From: JAGWFU01 sp035534575
GTDB taxonomy: Archaea; Micrarchaeota; Micrarchaeia; Micrarchaeales; Micrarchaeaceae
Direction of reading: 5' to 3'
DNA: 5,784 nucleotides
NCBI GenBank assembly: GCA_035534575.1
Contig: DATLRT010000040.1
Coordinates: 1-5,784, forward strand
In this document: positions 5,017 to 5,784 of the stretch, piece by piece
Position numbering within the stretch: position 1 is the first letter of the stretch
Layout: each line of letters starts with the position of its first letter
The notes under the pieces: generated by a model
What the model saw: only the letters and a program-made list of their open reading frames with translations
Database searches by the model: none
What the model was told of the DNA's origin: nothing
Made by a program: the position numbers and the translations under genes

Positions 5017-5685
5017 TTGGAGAGACGCGGAAGATTTCAAAGGGAAAGGGAGGAACACAAGTTCAACATAGAGGCTTGGGTGCCCAGGACATCACTTGGA
5101 AAGGACGTTAAGGCCAAGAAGATAACCTCAATAGAGGAGATATACAGGGAGGGAAAGAGCATAACAGAGCCCGAGATAATAGACGCGCTTCTGCCCGAGC
5201 TCAAGAGCGAGGTAATAGAGATTGCGAGCGTACAGAGGATGACGAAGAACAACAGGAAGATGAAGTTCAGGGTCACAGCCATAGTGGGCGATGGAAGGGG
5301 CCACGTGGGAATGGGATCGGGGAAGAACAGCGAGGTAAAGGCTGCGATAGAGAGCGCCACAATCGACGCCAAGGGAAGGGTAATACCGCTTATACTAGGC
5401 TGCGGATCCTGGCAGTGCCAGTGCGGCACCAGGCACAGCCTGCCGTTGATAGTGAAGGGCAGCGCAGGCAGCGTTGACGTCATACTCAAGCCCGCTCCAA
5501 GAGGTCTGGGAGTTGTGGCAAGCAAGCCGGTGAAGAAGATGCTTGAGCTCGCGGGAGTCAAGGACATCTGGACCTTCTCAAGGGGAAGGACCAGGAGCAA
5601 GTACAACACTCTGCTGGCGGTCTACAACGCGCTGGGGAGCATCAACAGCATGAAGAACATCTCTGAAAGCGCCATAAAGGAATAG
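5017..5685 (+). CDS. rps5: Small ribosomal subunit protein uS5 (S5P)
   Basis: uS5 lies near the mRNA entry site of the small subunit and contributes to decoding accuracy. The 222-residue protein has an acidic-basic N-terminal leader (1-18) before A-W-V-P-R-T-S-L-G at 20-28, the usual archaeal opening. I-T-S-I-E-E-I at 36-42, E-P-E-I-I-D-A-L-L-P at 51-60 and V-Q-R-M-T at 72-76 follow. The S5 double-stranded RNA-binding fold comes next, with G-R-G-H-V-G-M-G-S-G-K at 93-103. A cysteine cluster G-C129-G-S-W-Q-C134-Q-C136-G-T at 128-138 matches the archaeal 'GCGSWECGCGTPHS'. The C-terminal domain has G-S-V-D-V at 151-155, P-A-P-R-G-L-G at 159-165 and L-E-L-A-G-V-K-D at 176-183. The TTG start is forced by the adjacent in-frame stop and supported by the box. 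In most archaea uL30 and uL15 come next; here they do not. Confidence 0.96.
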   Translation: MERRGRFQREREEHKFNIEAWVPRTSLGKDVKAKKITSIEEIYREGKSITEPEIIDALLPELKSEVIEIASVQRMTKNNRKMKFRVTAIVGDGRGHVGMGSGKNSEVKAAIESATIDAKGRVIPLILGCGSWQCQCGTRHSLPLIVKGSAGSVDVILKPAPRGLGVVASKPVKKMLELAGVKDIWTFSRGRTRSKYNTLLAVYNALGSINSMKNISESAIKE

Positions 5686-5698
5686 ACGGTTTCATCTC

Positions 5699-5784
5699 AT
5701 GAGCGACAACAGAATGGCGATGCCCGGTGAGAGGCTCGCTACCGAGGAGGAGTTCGTGCCTGGGGAAAACACCTATGTTGAAGA
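5699..5784 (+). CDS. csl4: Exosome RNA-binding subunit Csl4, N-terminal part (cut by window edge)
   Basis: The last 86 bases encode MSDNRMAMPGERLATEEEFV and then PGENTYVE before the edge. The pattern P-G-[DE]-x-L-x-x-x-E-E-F-x-P-G-x-x-T-Y is the N-terminal signature of archaeal Csl4. Csl4 caps the archaeal exosome, a 3'-to-5' RNA-degrading and tailing complex, and helps bind substrate RNA and DnaG. The S1 domain and zinc ribbon expected later are outside the window, so they cannot be checked. ATG 5699 is 13 bases after the uS5 stop. The spacer has GGT but no TGAT box, so starts at the in-frame ATGs 5714 or 5720 are possible; the latter begins just before the PGE motif. It occupies the place normally held by uL30 and uL15, and the tight spacing suggests co-transcription. 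Confidence 0.85.
   Translation, partial: MSDNRMAMPGERLATEEEFVPGENTYVE

Noticed and set aside
5686..5698. Terminator or regulatory hairpin between uS5 and csl4
   Set aside because: The 13-base spacer has no T-run or inverted repeat, so nothing indicates the transcript ends here.
1..5784. A mobile element, CRISPR array, toxin-antitoxin pair or other undescribed system
   Set aside because: Coding density is near complete, and nearly every base is assigned to a conserved ribosomal, RNase P or exosome gene or a short start signal; no repeats or foreign genes are visible.

Overview
The window is a compact, all-plus-strand archaeal ribosomal protein cluster equivalent to the spc operon. Reading left to right it holds the last 28 codons of a probable RNase P protein (rnp1), then uS17, uL14, uL24, eS4, uL5, uS14, uS8, uL6, eL32, eL19, uL18 and uS5, and finally the first 28 codons of the exosome RNA-binding subunit Csl4. 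The organism is an archaeon: eS4, eL32 and eL19 have no bacterial counterparts, and rnp1 beside rps17 is an archaeal arrangement. Strong use of AGG/AGA for arginine and ATA for isoleucine gives the coding strand a purine-rich character often seen in thermophilic archaea, but this is only a hint. The absence of uL30, uL15 and secY after uS5, with csl4 in their place, suggests a lineage with an altered spc operon, possibly DPANN. That placement is inference.

Layout: positions 2-88 are the rnp1 tail, and 89-127 is the longest gap in the window (39 bases). From 128 to 5685 twelve ribosomal protein genes follow one another with gaps of 1 to 16 bases and one 1-base overlap (uL14/uL24). csl4 starts 13 bases after uS5 and runs off the right edge. 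No stretch over 40 bases lacks a gene, and I see no terminator, RNA gene, repeat, mobile element or CRISPR array.

The genes work together. Seven encode large-subunit proteins (uL14, uL24, uL5, uL6, eL32, eL19, uL18) and five small-subunit proteins (uS17, eS4, uS14, uS8, uS5). The flanking genes add tRNA 5' processing (RNase P) and RNA decay or processing (exosome), so the cluster joins ribosome building to RNA maturation. Nearly every start is preceded by a GTGAT-like box at a fixed 3-base distance, often containing the stop codon of the gene before. This points to translational coupling along one long transcript.

I found no undescribed system. The points most worth a second look are the csl4 junction, the fixed-register Shine-Dalgarno boxes that settle two TTG starts, and a few terminal extensions of the proteins.
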